From: Branchiostoma belcheri
Lineage: Eukaryota; Chordata; Leptocardii; Amphioxiformes; Branchiostomatidae
Assembly (NCBI RefSeq): GCF_001625305.1
Contig: NW_017804587.1
Span: 449,045 to 513,044, forward strand
Length of the DNA: 64,000 nucleotides
Reading direction: 5' to 3'
Shown piece after piece: positions 41,801 to 52,600 of this stretch. The position numbers and the translations under genes were made by a program. The notes beneath the pieces are model-generated. The model worked only from the letters and a program-made list of their open reading frames with translations. It ran no database searches and was not told the DNA's origin. The number at the start of each line of letters is the position of its first letter. The first letter of the stretch is position 1.

Positions 41801-44800
41801 ATACACAGAATAAGCAAACTTAAGATAAGGTTTACAAAAAGATTTACATAGACTGTGCCTGAATAAACTACTGTTTTTTCTTGCTAGCATTCCTAAACAT
41901 CACAGCTAGTCTTACAAAATCCAACGATTCCAAGGGAGAAAAGCAACACCCACTGAGAGCTTTGATAATGAAAGAGGAAGTTTGTTAGAGATAATTACAT
42001 CTCCTTTTCAGCCTGGTTAGTCATGATGAAGGGATTTCTCAGGATAATCCACCCCCTGGAGTGGTTGAAATTACATCCTTCTTAGTTAATCTTAGGTGAG
42101 AACAATTCCAGGGACAATACATTATACATGTAACATGGAGTAAACATGGGACAATACATTATTATACGGCATGGGTCAGGGCTCTTGGTGAAAATATGAT
42201 TTTGATTTGTTTGAGAGTTTGAATGATTTAGCAGAAAGAAGGCTCAACTGTCAAAATTACACAAAGAAAATGTTACTGTTCAACACTGGTGTTGGAAAAC
42301 ATCTGTTCCTGTTTTCACAGTCTTTTAGAAAAGACAACAGAATTAATACCTTAGATATAAACACTGACAGTAGAGAGAACACACCTGGTACTGTAAGCAT
42401 GGGGCAAGTCACCTAAGTAATATAGCTAGGAGAATTCTGCAAGCAAGGAGCCTTTCGCCCAATTATGTGCAACTAGTTAATTACACTAAATTCCCAGTGG
42501 ATATGTGCTTTTAGCTTGTCTTCGTGTTGAGATGCATTTTGTGTGCATATTATATATAATTTGAGTATCACTGGGTATATTGTTGGAAAAGACAAGGTCA
42601 AAGAAAAGGAAATATGGGCATCCCCTGACACTTTTTACTATATATAAGATTTAGTGATGCATACCGGTTCACTGGACTTGGATCCGGACTTAAAAAATGT
42701 TTAGGTTCAAGTCCAAAAAAACCTAAAAGTCAAGAACCGAGTCCGGACTTATTACCATAAAAGACCATTTCACACACCCCTTTTCTTTCCAAACCACCTA
42801 AAACCTTCTGTAGATTGTAAAATCTTTGCTGCAAAATGAAGAAAACATTGCCATCGGGCATTGTCAAGTACCGGCCTCCATGTTATGTGGCCAAAGTTTC
42901 ACCCAGACAACATTGCAAGGTTGCCAACATGCAATTTTGTATGTGCCATGGGTTTAGGTCCGGACTTACAAGTCCGGACCTGAACCTAAACCTCTGGACT
43001 TGAATCCGGACCTGAACCTGAAATTGGGTTTAGGTATGCATCACTAATAAGATTATTCATTTCACTATCATTTAACAATAATTCATTACACCACAGGGAG
43101 TATTCTCTATCTGACATCAGTCCACCAGTGTTTTCATTGCATTTTTATCAGCTCGTTTGTGTCTATAGTATCATGCCAGACAGTCTAAAATCCTCTAGTA
43201 ACATGCTTGCTTTCATATGTAACATTATTATGACAAAACTCTTCGTAAAAATCATATTATAAAATGTTGTATCGGAGAATGTATTTATTTAATTAGTTTT
43301 TTACAAAGGTGAATAACCGGGTCATACAATATTGCTCCACTGACAGCCACATTTCTGTGACCCAGCATGAGATTGGATCTACCAGATTAAATAGTATCGT
43401 TCTCACCAGACATATCAGTTGCCATGGTAACCCCGTGGTGCCAGACAGTTTGTCTACATTTTACACATTACGAACGTCTGTGGGTGACGATGACTGATAA
43501 TGATGGCTGTAAACCACCACTGCCATTTACGGACATGCAGTATTGATGATATCAAAGACCTTCATGTTCCTAATATCTCACTAACTGGGACAAGAGGTGA
43601 CGACTGAACACCTGACATCTCTAAACATGACATCACTTCCTCTTCGTCATCATTATCTTGTCACATCCCGTTTTATAGCAGAAGTCTTTTTCACTCATGT
43701 GTGTCAGGTACTTCTGCCTGCGAATTTCATGTCGCTTCCCTTCAATAATCTTCTAAATAAACTTTATAATAAAAAAAGGGAATAAGCTTTGGGAGGGGTT
43801 GAAAATATATACTAGTATGAACCAAGCCAAACTAAAAATACTAATGTGTAATACAGATGAAGAAGAGACAACTGCATTACCGGTACTATGTTTTATTACA
43901 TTTTGTACATGGTCACTGTGATACATGTGTCAAGAATTCAAGGCATTTCTGCAATCAAAACACTATCAATGAATCATCATCACTGGATGGCTGGCTAGTT
44001 GATCAGTTTCCATAAATAGCAGGTTAGTCAGTTACAAATGTAGTATTATGTACCCAAGAAGTGACTCAGTCTGACCAGTGAGGAACCTGTGTGTCAAAAG
44101 TGAGTGATACCAACCCCCATTTCCATGCCTATTGTATCAATTACTTATTCCACACCCAATTTTGCAGCCGCCCTTGCACTTGCAGTGGTCAATGGTGGTC
44201 AGGCTTACCACACCTTTTAAATGGTCCTAGGCCCCTAAGCCTAACACTGTTTTATTTGTCCACAGTTTATTCCTTTGAAAAGTGTGTTCCACACACCCCT
44301 TTGCTATCCCCTGAAACTGGGTCTTCCTCTACATTTTGTGGGCTACAATATGAAGATTTAGTTACATTTTGCTGTGTATTTCAGTGCAAGTGCGCACCAC
44401 AAAAACCCACAGTGGAGATGTGCTCTGGTTCCCGCCCCGCCCCGTCAGACTTGTAAGGCTCTGCACGTGGAGCAGGGCGTGGCAACATGGAACCGGATCC
44501 CTTCCCGAACCCCAGCCTTGTCTCAACTACATGGCAGCGGAGCCAAACGGCTAACAAGGAAAAGAACGAAGTTGCCTCCCTTGCAATTTCTGAGCCGGAA
44601 CTAAACTCCTTGGCTTGCTGAAATGGAGAAGAAATTGGCAAAAACCTGGGGTAGACTAGTGCAATCTGATCGTACATGGATCGAGTTGTCCAACGCTGAA
44701 ATCCCCAAGCAAACCATTTGCCCTATTTACCCAAATTATTTCTACAACCTTGATCTACCTTGCTGCAGGCGAGCAGCTTTGTGGGTTGAAAAATGTACGT

Positions 44801-45902
44801 TTTCTGCCAAAAACATCTAACAAATCCGGAGAGGGTGAAGAAATTTGACAAATGATCGATCAGCTTGCCGGAATATGTCGAAAATCCACGGGTAGATAAT
44901 AGCGAATTTTTACCCAATTCAAGCGATGTCTGCGACATTTTCAACAAGAAAAGGAAGACATGTTTACGTCGGCGCCGGTCTGTGCCGCTGTAAAATCATG
45001 TCATCTCGTTCCGCTCTGTCCCCGGCGCCTTGGGCGATGTGACGCCGCCAAAAAAAAAAAAACCGCCGACACAATTAGCCCAAATTGGCGTGACGAACCG
45101 CCCAACGGTTCAACTTCCAACGCGCCACCCGCGCAAACACGAGTCGACCCACGACAACAAAAAGATTTAGCAGTCCACATAATTTCTCACGCCACAAGCG
45201 CTAGCCATTCTGCATGTGTGCCACACAATCTAGAGCAGATTGAAATTATTCCTCAATGAAAATATGGCGTCCGATGCAGCTGATAACACTGAGTAGAATC
45301 TAGAACATGGTGAAGTAAAAGAATCAGAAGAAACGAACGCGCTTCATCTTGTTGTGTTTGTTGTGAACATCCTTACACGCCATTGGAAGGTTTTATCGAA
45401 AATCAGAGAATCGTGCTCTTCGCTCATAATTTTCACCGGCAGTCTGCGCTTTTGCCAGCCCATTTTGCTGTCTAGACGGGCAGAATCCATCTCTGTCAGC
45501 CCGACATCAAGCGAACAGAGGAGAGCCGGAGATGGATGGAGGACTGCCGACCCCGCGGAGAGCGCCCAGGGAGGAGACGTGCGCTCCGACAAGCAGGAAA
45601 ATTATGTCTTATGTCGACCTAGCAACATTACTGTGTTCTTCTAGTCTAGGATCTGCCATGGCTACAAAAACCAATCGCGATACTGCAAATTATATGAAAT
45701 TGTAAAGCAGATGCACGTAAATTAGGTTTCTTTTGTACACAACATGGTAAACAATTTCGCACACAGAAAAACAACCACGTCTTCTGCTTACCGGTGAAGT
45801 GGCATTCCCACTAGGAGCAGCCGCTGTTGTGTTTTGCGCTGTCGCGTACATCACAAAAAGCGCGAAAACCACGCAAAAAGCGAATAGATGGCGGGCAGAC
45901 AT
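38818..45902 (-). CDS. 75-aa GPI-type mini-glycoprotein, CD24/CD52-like candidate
   Basis: Three exons (45902-45792, 40056-39989, 38866-38818) join with GT-AG introns and agreeing phases (0, then 2) into 75 residues. Residues 1-23 are a signal peptide (MSARHLFAFCVVFALFVMYA). The mature part is short and rich in Thr, Ala, Pro and Ser, with sequons NTT, NAT and NMT. The C-terminus is a hydrophobic run (LVTVAVVTAVAAMLS) ending directly at the stop with no cytoplasmic tail, as in GPI-anchor signals. Vertebrate CD24 and CD52 have exactly this design. The gene is head to head with UBXN11, as human CD52 is. Sequence similarity at this length is uninformative, so the family call rests on architecture and neighbours. 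It could instead be an unrelated mucin-like GPI peptide. Confidence 0.75.
38994..39040 (+). repeat. GCTGGTGTGTTA short interspersed repeat, copy 5
   Basis: AAAGCTGGCGTGTTATGCCG then AAGGGTGGTTACACCGGC; truncated member. Confidence 0.65.
39503..39605. repeat. foldback hairpin, ATCCAGTTGC family
   Basis: Almost perfect arms (AACAGTTACTCAAGCAACTG / CAGTTGCTTGAGTAACTGTT). The family flank TACCTGGATGTCTAACCTTC lies on the right side, inverted relative to 25654. It is in intron 2 of the CD24/CD52-like gene. Confidence 0.9.
40057..45791 (-). other. intron 1 of the CD24/CD52-like gene
   Basis: No further exon was found in this 5.7-kb intron. It holds an hAT-type MITE (42652-43046). Its last 1.5 kb (about 44390-45600) is CpG-rich, which may be an extended promoter zone of the divergent gene pair. 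Confidence 0.5.
42652..43046. mobile_element. hAT-type MITE with 8-bp target duplication
   Basis: Terminal repeats TAGTGATGCATACC and GGTATGCATCACTA are exact inverses, flanked by exact 8-bp duplications ATAAGATT (42644-42651, 43047-43054). An 8-bp duplication and a YARNG-type terminus are hAT hallmarks. The interior is an extended imperfect palindrome built from AAGTCCGGACTT/AACCTGAACC modules. No coding capacity. Confidence 0.92.
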
Positions 45903-46618
45903 GTTCGATCCGGTTTCTGTACTCTCCTCTAGGGGTTAAATCCTTGCTCAGCTCCTTCCACACCGAGTGCGAACTCAGAATGTCCAAAAAACGAGCGGAA
46001 ACGTGCTCATATAGGCGAGCCACGCGGACAGCTGATTGGAGAGCCAGATCAAATGCTGTTGCGTTTACCGGCTACACCCCTTCAAACTGTCAAAATATTA
46101 CTCCAGAATTTCGATCATTTGCGAACAATATAAAATATTTATCAATCAGAACCAACAAATAAAGTTCATGTATTAATACACTTGCTAATGATGCAGCTTA
46201 TTGTTGAATTATTCCAGATATTGGATTTTATAAACTAATCATGGTTACTCTGACAACTTAGAATAGAAGAGCCAAAGTTTGGCGCGAAGGGAAAGTACAA
46301 ATTAGGCGGGAAGAATTCTGATTGGTCAACTCTCAGACACAGCGGCGCATGTGTGAAGCTACGTCACTAAACATGGCGGCACAAGCAACATTTTTGAAAA
46401 GATATTGGCAAATTTAACAGTTTTTCGGCGTTTGTGGTCACGCTAGGCGGCACAGTTGGTGTGTATTTACGCTTTAGTGTACACAGAATTTTTTCCATGT
46501 AAGTTGGACCGGTTTTAGGGAAGTTAAACGCCTAAAAACAACAGAAATCGACCAAGTTGCACTCGCCAAAATCTCGTCATGGAGAAGTTGCTGAGCAACG
46601 CGTAAACTTGTGCCAAAA
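45903..46618. promoter_or_regulatory. bidirectional promoter region, CD24/CD52-like gene and UBXN11
   Basis: 716 bases lie between divergent start codons. Visible sites: an E2F-type TTTGGCGCGAA (46278-46288), a second GGCGGGAA (46305-46312), and an inverted CCAAT box ATTGG (46321-46325). No TATA box is clear. Regulation by E2F/NF-Y is inference from motifs alone. Confidence 0.55.
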
Positions 46619-49600
46619 ATGAGTTCCCCAATGTCGTCCCTCGGCCGGGGGAAGAAACCTCCGCTGCAGGGAGGGAGACCAGGGTAAGGCCGGTAGTTTG
46701 GTAGATACTGGTGTGTGTTTTATCGTACAAGACTTTCATGGCAGGCTCCAAAATGGCGTGTAAAAGTGATGGGGGAGGGGGGCAGTGTTGTCCTACATAT
46801 CATAATTTCCAAAATCACTTGTTGCTCTTATAGTGATAAAGCAGCGTGCAGGTGACAAATAAATATTATACAATACACACAGGAACAAGGGATATGTATT
46901 AAGTACTGTACACCTTGTATGAGAAATAATGAGATTCATAAGTTAATGCTTGATGCATGCAGCATGGGATCACACTAATGCCACAACAATTTACAAAGAA
47001 CAAAGCAAGGTTTTCTTCTGTGCCCACTGGCATTACCTGTTCTGCATTCTTTACCTACTCTATCCAGAGTATTTGTCATGTAAACTATGAGAGGAAGTAT
47101 GTCTACCACTTCCTGATTCACACAGTGAACAAGGCATTATGATGAAGATAATAGGATTTGCCTGGAGCTTAATATGAAACACTAGCAAGAGTGTTGGACT
47201 GAGTCATGAATAAGTCTTTGTATATGGAAACTAGAAACATCTGAAGTCATGATGTGACGGCTCGAAATTGGGAATACTAGTAGGTGCACTGGTGCACCCA
47301 GCCTGATAAAATTGGGTGCACAAAGAACGTCAGCAAAAACTGTTTTGTTTCTAAAGAAAAGCACTAGAAGAGTGATTTTTTATTAGTTTTCTGACAATTA
47401 GATGTTAAGAATAATATGCAACATAAACACATCTTTACATACCGTTACGTAAACCTACGAAAATATTTGGGTGCACTGGTACATCTACAGAAAATAATTG
47501 GGTGCGCAGCTCCAAATTTGGGTGCACTAAGGTGCACATACACCCAGCCCTGAAGATTGTTGCACTGAATCATGTATAACTCATAATGTAAGAACTGTAG
47601 ACTGGAAATGTTGTCAGGATTCTGGTCAGGTTCCTGATGTGAAGAATGTCTGGACAGCGCGGCTCATGCTTCTAGAAGTGCTGCCTGTAAGGACACTTAT
47701 TTCACTCAAGGGCCATGGTAGAGCAGTTAGTGGTATACAGGCTTTTCATATGACGTCATTTGCAGCATTTTGGATCAGAGTGTATGTCTGATAAATATGC
47801 CAATATACTGCTATAAGCCACCTGCTAACATGGTCGCTGGCTATTCAAATCATAATTTTGCTAGCATGGAGAAGAAGAGATGATGAGAAGAAGTCATTAA
47901 CTGAGAAAGCATAATTTTCTTGATGTGGTCCTACCATTGCACAAACAAATGTGTATTCACATAATGGTCTTGTTCCAAAAAAGGTTTGAAAGTAAATTGT
48001 AATGAGGAATCAAATTTGTTTATAATTTGTCTGTTCAACACTTTTTATTCATTGCAAACATGACATTGTCAGCTTTTGGGTTACAGTCTCTATGTTGTGT
48101 TTACAGTTACAATAAGTTGCTACATAACCAAATGGCATGGACTGATGGAGTGATGTGAATGAGAGGTTGACTTGCTCCAGCCTAATCTTCCACTGCCAGC
48201 AGCAGAATTGGTCGTTTGTCTAGCTTTACTACCTGCCAGGCAGACAGATCACTTTACTCAGCTCAAAATATTCACCTGCGAAATCTGCCTGCACCTGCAG
48301 TGAAGAACTGAAATGAAAGACAAATTATGATGTCTTTTAATATGGTATCTTTAATGTTGTAGATATGAAAATCTCAGTGCTTTTAACTAATATTTTGTCA
48401 AATGAGGTAAATAGTTCTGCTAGTCAGACTGACCCTCCCAAACATCACACACAATCTTCTTCACCGGTAGCATTTTTTACTTAAGTTAACAAAATCTTTG
48501 GTTGTTGCTAGCAAAATTGCATCTATAATTCTAATAGCCTGCAATATCACAGGTGACAGATAAAAATTGGCCCTGCTCTTTCTACCTCAGTGCATGGCAG
48601 TGTTCTTTGTAGTCTGTAGCCTGAAGAAAATAAATGAATGTGGAACCTGTTAAATTGTGGGGAGCATCAATATATTCTCCCTTATCAGCACACCAGCTAA
48701 AATTGATGTGAAAAGTTTAAGCTGTTGTGTTACACCAAATGGTAGTTATACCAGCTAACAAATTAAGAAATGGGGCTTTACTTGTAAATCTTCCTTTGCA
48801 TTTGAAACACTTTCTTTTTTTTTAAGCATACAGATTTCGCTGTGCCTAACACATGCTGTGCAACTGCTTTTGTTTTATACTGTATATATATAGCAGTCAG
48901 TTTTTGTTTGTTGGTCACTCTTTAGATCCTACCAAATTCACCAAGGTTATCCTGTTTCTGGTCCGTTAAGTTCTGTGTACATTCGCACCTTTTCCAATCT
49001 TCATAGTGATCAACAAAGGTGTGAAAACAGTGATTAGAGGTTTGTTATCCAGCACAATCAGTCAGGCAAACAGCATTAGAATTAGATTTGTGTGTTGAAG
49101 GTAACTGTTGTTTGCAGGACATATTAGGGCTGTTAGCACGCAATTTATTAGTTTAAAGGACAAAGAAAGGGTTCCACTTAAAGACTGTTTTTGTTGCGAA
49201 GTACTTTTGTAAACAGCACTTCATGCTTTTTAGACTTTAGAAGCTTGTTTGGCTGTTGTAAGGCTCCTATTTTAGATTGTAGTTAGGCAAGCAAGTGTAA
49301 CGGTGAATGAGCAAGAATAATGGACCAGCTATTGACAGATACACATTATAGGTAACTGTTGATAAATTTTCTTTTGCAAACGTTTGGTTTATGCTTGACG
49401 TTGTGTTCTTGCTTACAGACAGAGACCTGTACCTTTCAGACATCCAGAATACACCAGTGAGTATGACAAGAACAAGAAAACCAACAACGTTTACATGTTT
49501 ACATGTAAATCTATGTTGTTTATTTGTGAGATAGTTTCTGTGTGTAATAACTGTGTATATACCATCCTATGATCATTCCTATGATCATTACGTATTACTG

Positions 49601-52600
49601 GGGGTCATATGTACAGTTTACAATGTAAAGTACCCAAGATTGAAACCGAAACCAGATATACCGGTAACATTCCTCCCAGCTTTTGTCACTTCCTACACAA
49701 AATCATTAAAAATCCATTTCAGTTTATTTCACCGGGGATACAAGAAGTCACCTGTTCGCTGTATTCATGCTTAGTTTAAAGTTATAACAAGCAAATAAAC
49801 CAACATACTACTTGTAAAACCATTCCTGGTAAAATGAACCTCCTCTGAAGGGGTGAAAACCCAAGTAGCTACCCTGTACCAGACACAGCTTCAAACCTGT
49901 ACACTGTCAGATAACTCAGACTAATGTCTTCAGGATGACAGTAGAAGGGTGGAGGATGGTGACTAATATTTGGAGCATGCTGGAATCTTATCTTGACCTT
50001 CAGCTTCATGGAATCTAAGGCCAAACCAAGTCAGGGTCTTGGTTCATTGATCTTAAACAACAACTCCCAAATGACAAGAAAAACATTAATACAAACGATT
50101 GATTGTTTCTTTGTATGGATGCAAATTCAAGGAGTCTGTGTACCCAGATTAAGGTACTGAATAACCATGCCTGAGGACTTTTGGGGTCTTCTTGTCCTGT
50201 CACTGAGTCTTATTATAGACTTTAATACTTGAAAATGTCCAAAAACCATCAGGTCTTCCTAAGCAGTTATCAGTCCAGTTCATCCTCAGAGGTGATGAAT
50301 ATAAAATAGTAGATAATTTTATTATACAGAAATTGCTAAAATTTGTCAAAATAGCCTAGGGTAGGCTATTTTGACAAAAACAAATCGCCATCAGCGAGAT
50401 TTCACGGCTGTTTCATTCATCAAAAGTTCTTGTCGATCGTAAAATGACCACTCATCTGTTGTCTCCACTAGTGTGTCATTTGTAGCGTAATCACGGCGAG
50501 TCAAAAATCAGCGTCAAAACTAAGAAAACCCCGGAATAAAAAACGCACACTCCGCATCGCTGTACAAAAACAGGAGCTTTCAGGCGCCATCTTGTCATGA
50601 ATAAGTAAGTAGCACTGCGCGATCGACGCTCTGATTGGTTCACCTCACATGACCTGCGTTCTGATTGGATAAGCGATGTGGCCAGCAGCCGGCAGCGCGG
50701 GAAGATTTTTCTTCATCGGTGCAGAAGAGAGACACATTTACGCTGCTTTCTACGTTTTTTCTACGACTACTTAGCAACATCCTATTAAAGAAATGCATAA
50801 TCAAAAGAATTTTCGGGAAGATATATATTTCTCTACGCCGATTTTTGGCCTTTTTCTCGTAATATTCTTGTTCAAGGAACCCGGAAGTCAGTGTACCGGG
50901 ACGCGGGGTGAATTTCCATACGGCTTTATGGACCGCACCCCGCTAGAATTAAACCGTCAAAACAAAAACAAAACTTCCAAAAAGCGAACCTGTGATATTT
51001 TTCAGATCCCAATGATTATGTTTTCGATCAAATTGACATTTAAATATGCTTTCTTTATTTTTCTGCATTTTGTAGCCGGGCGCAAGGACCGCGCGTAATA
51101 CGATCGGAGTGGCAAACAAATTTTTTCCGGAATTATTTGTGCACGAACAGTAAATTTTGGAGCAATAAGATTGCCATAAAAGCTGCTCAGAATGTACCAA
51201 AAACGATGTTTTGGGGTCTAATTTTTACGATTTCCTCNNNNNNNNNNNNNNNNNNNNGCTACTTTTTCATAGCAGCCACCTACTCAAAATTTTTTTGAGA
51301 ATGCTGGGTCAGTATAAAGTGGGCAGGGTGGTAAGCATTTCCCCCTTGCATGAGCAAACAAATTCTATGGTGACCAAACTCATCCTGTGAAACTATTCTC
51401 ATTATTTGGTTAAAGTTTACAGTTTTTTAAGCCCACATTGTTAGTCTGGTGGAGACTAGGTGTGGTCTAAGGTTCCTCCTTCCCTTATCTCCTCCTGTGT
51501 GACTAATCCTTGAGCCTTGTCAGGGGAATGTTGGTGCCGCCCTCATGATTAGTAGCCGATATCCTGTGTAGAGGGGGGAGGCAGGGAATGACAGGAATGT
51601 GAGGAATTGGGTGATGGTAAAATGTTACCCAGGGCACAAAATTCCTGGTGATTCAAACCAGTTTTTACAGGAATTTTGTGGTTTTAGGGTTCAGGTTTCC
51701 CCAGTTGGATGTGGTTGTGATTAAACTGGTGGTTTTGGCCGGTTACATAAACTCATGACTTAAACATTTTGGCCTGTTTCCCTCTCCTATCCTACCATTG
51801 TCCTTATAACAGGTTTGACTGTCGTATCTACATGTATATTATAAATCAAGGTGTTGCTGCCATACACACATTAGTACTATTGTACATTCAAATAACTAAA
51901 TACAAAATTGATGCCATCATCTAAACTTGAGTAAAGGTCTGCTGTTAGTGTTAAAGAAATGTTTGGAATGATAATTGCTAACAGAAGAACACTTAAGCAT
52001 GAAACCACAAATACATGTACTTCAATCTCTGATTACATGTATATAACTATAATGTCTTATAAACTGCCTCCTTTCAGATGATGAGGAGTCGATGTTGCAG
52101 GAGATTTTTGGAGACTCCCCCTCCTCCAGCCTGGGGAACTCCCCCAAGACTCGCAGCCCCTTCGCCTCTGTAGGAGCCAGCCCCAGGCACAGTCCCAAAG
52201 GAGGCAAAAACACACCTGGACCAGGTACAAACCAACTGTTACAATGTATGACTGCAATTATAGAAAATTAATCTACTCTATGCGTACTAGAACAGCCTTT
52301 GGTGGAATTTCTAATGTCACTTTCTTACGTGCTGTCCTACATAAAGTTGAAAAATATAGTTTCAGTCTTCAGGTTGCTAGTTTTAAGGCTCAGAGTCAGA
52401 GTAATTGTACAATTTGGTCTTCTTTCTCTGTCAACTTTTTGTGCAAGTAATTTTGTTGAAAACTAGTTAGACATTCCTTTTTTTGCATTCATTCATAAAT
52501 CCTTCAGGTACCTGTATTATAATGACCATAACCATAACGTTTAGTCACAAGACATTGTGCATTCATTGGAACTTTAAAAGAAAAGATTCAACAGTCATAT

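Larger units (their letters stand above)
46684..49418 (+). other. intron 1 of UBXN11
   Basis: No gene seen. It holds the GTGCAC-rich dispersed repeat (47255-47557) and a weak member of the short interspersed repeat near 48705. Confidence 0.6.

Noticed and set aside
44091..44677. Several frames of 60-121 codons near 44.1-44.7 kb
   Set aside because: Overlapping frames on both strands without motif or family features; likely CpG-rich non-coding intron sequence.
45344..45644. Opposed 82- and 96-codon frames
   Set aside because: No domain, no convincing splice phase with neighbours, and no start context; not called.
51901..52078. Possible extra UBXN11 exon before exon 3
   Set aside because: Phase already closes exactly between exon 2 (49456) and exon 3 (52078), so no additional exon is needed.
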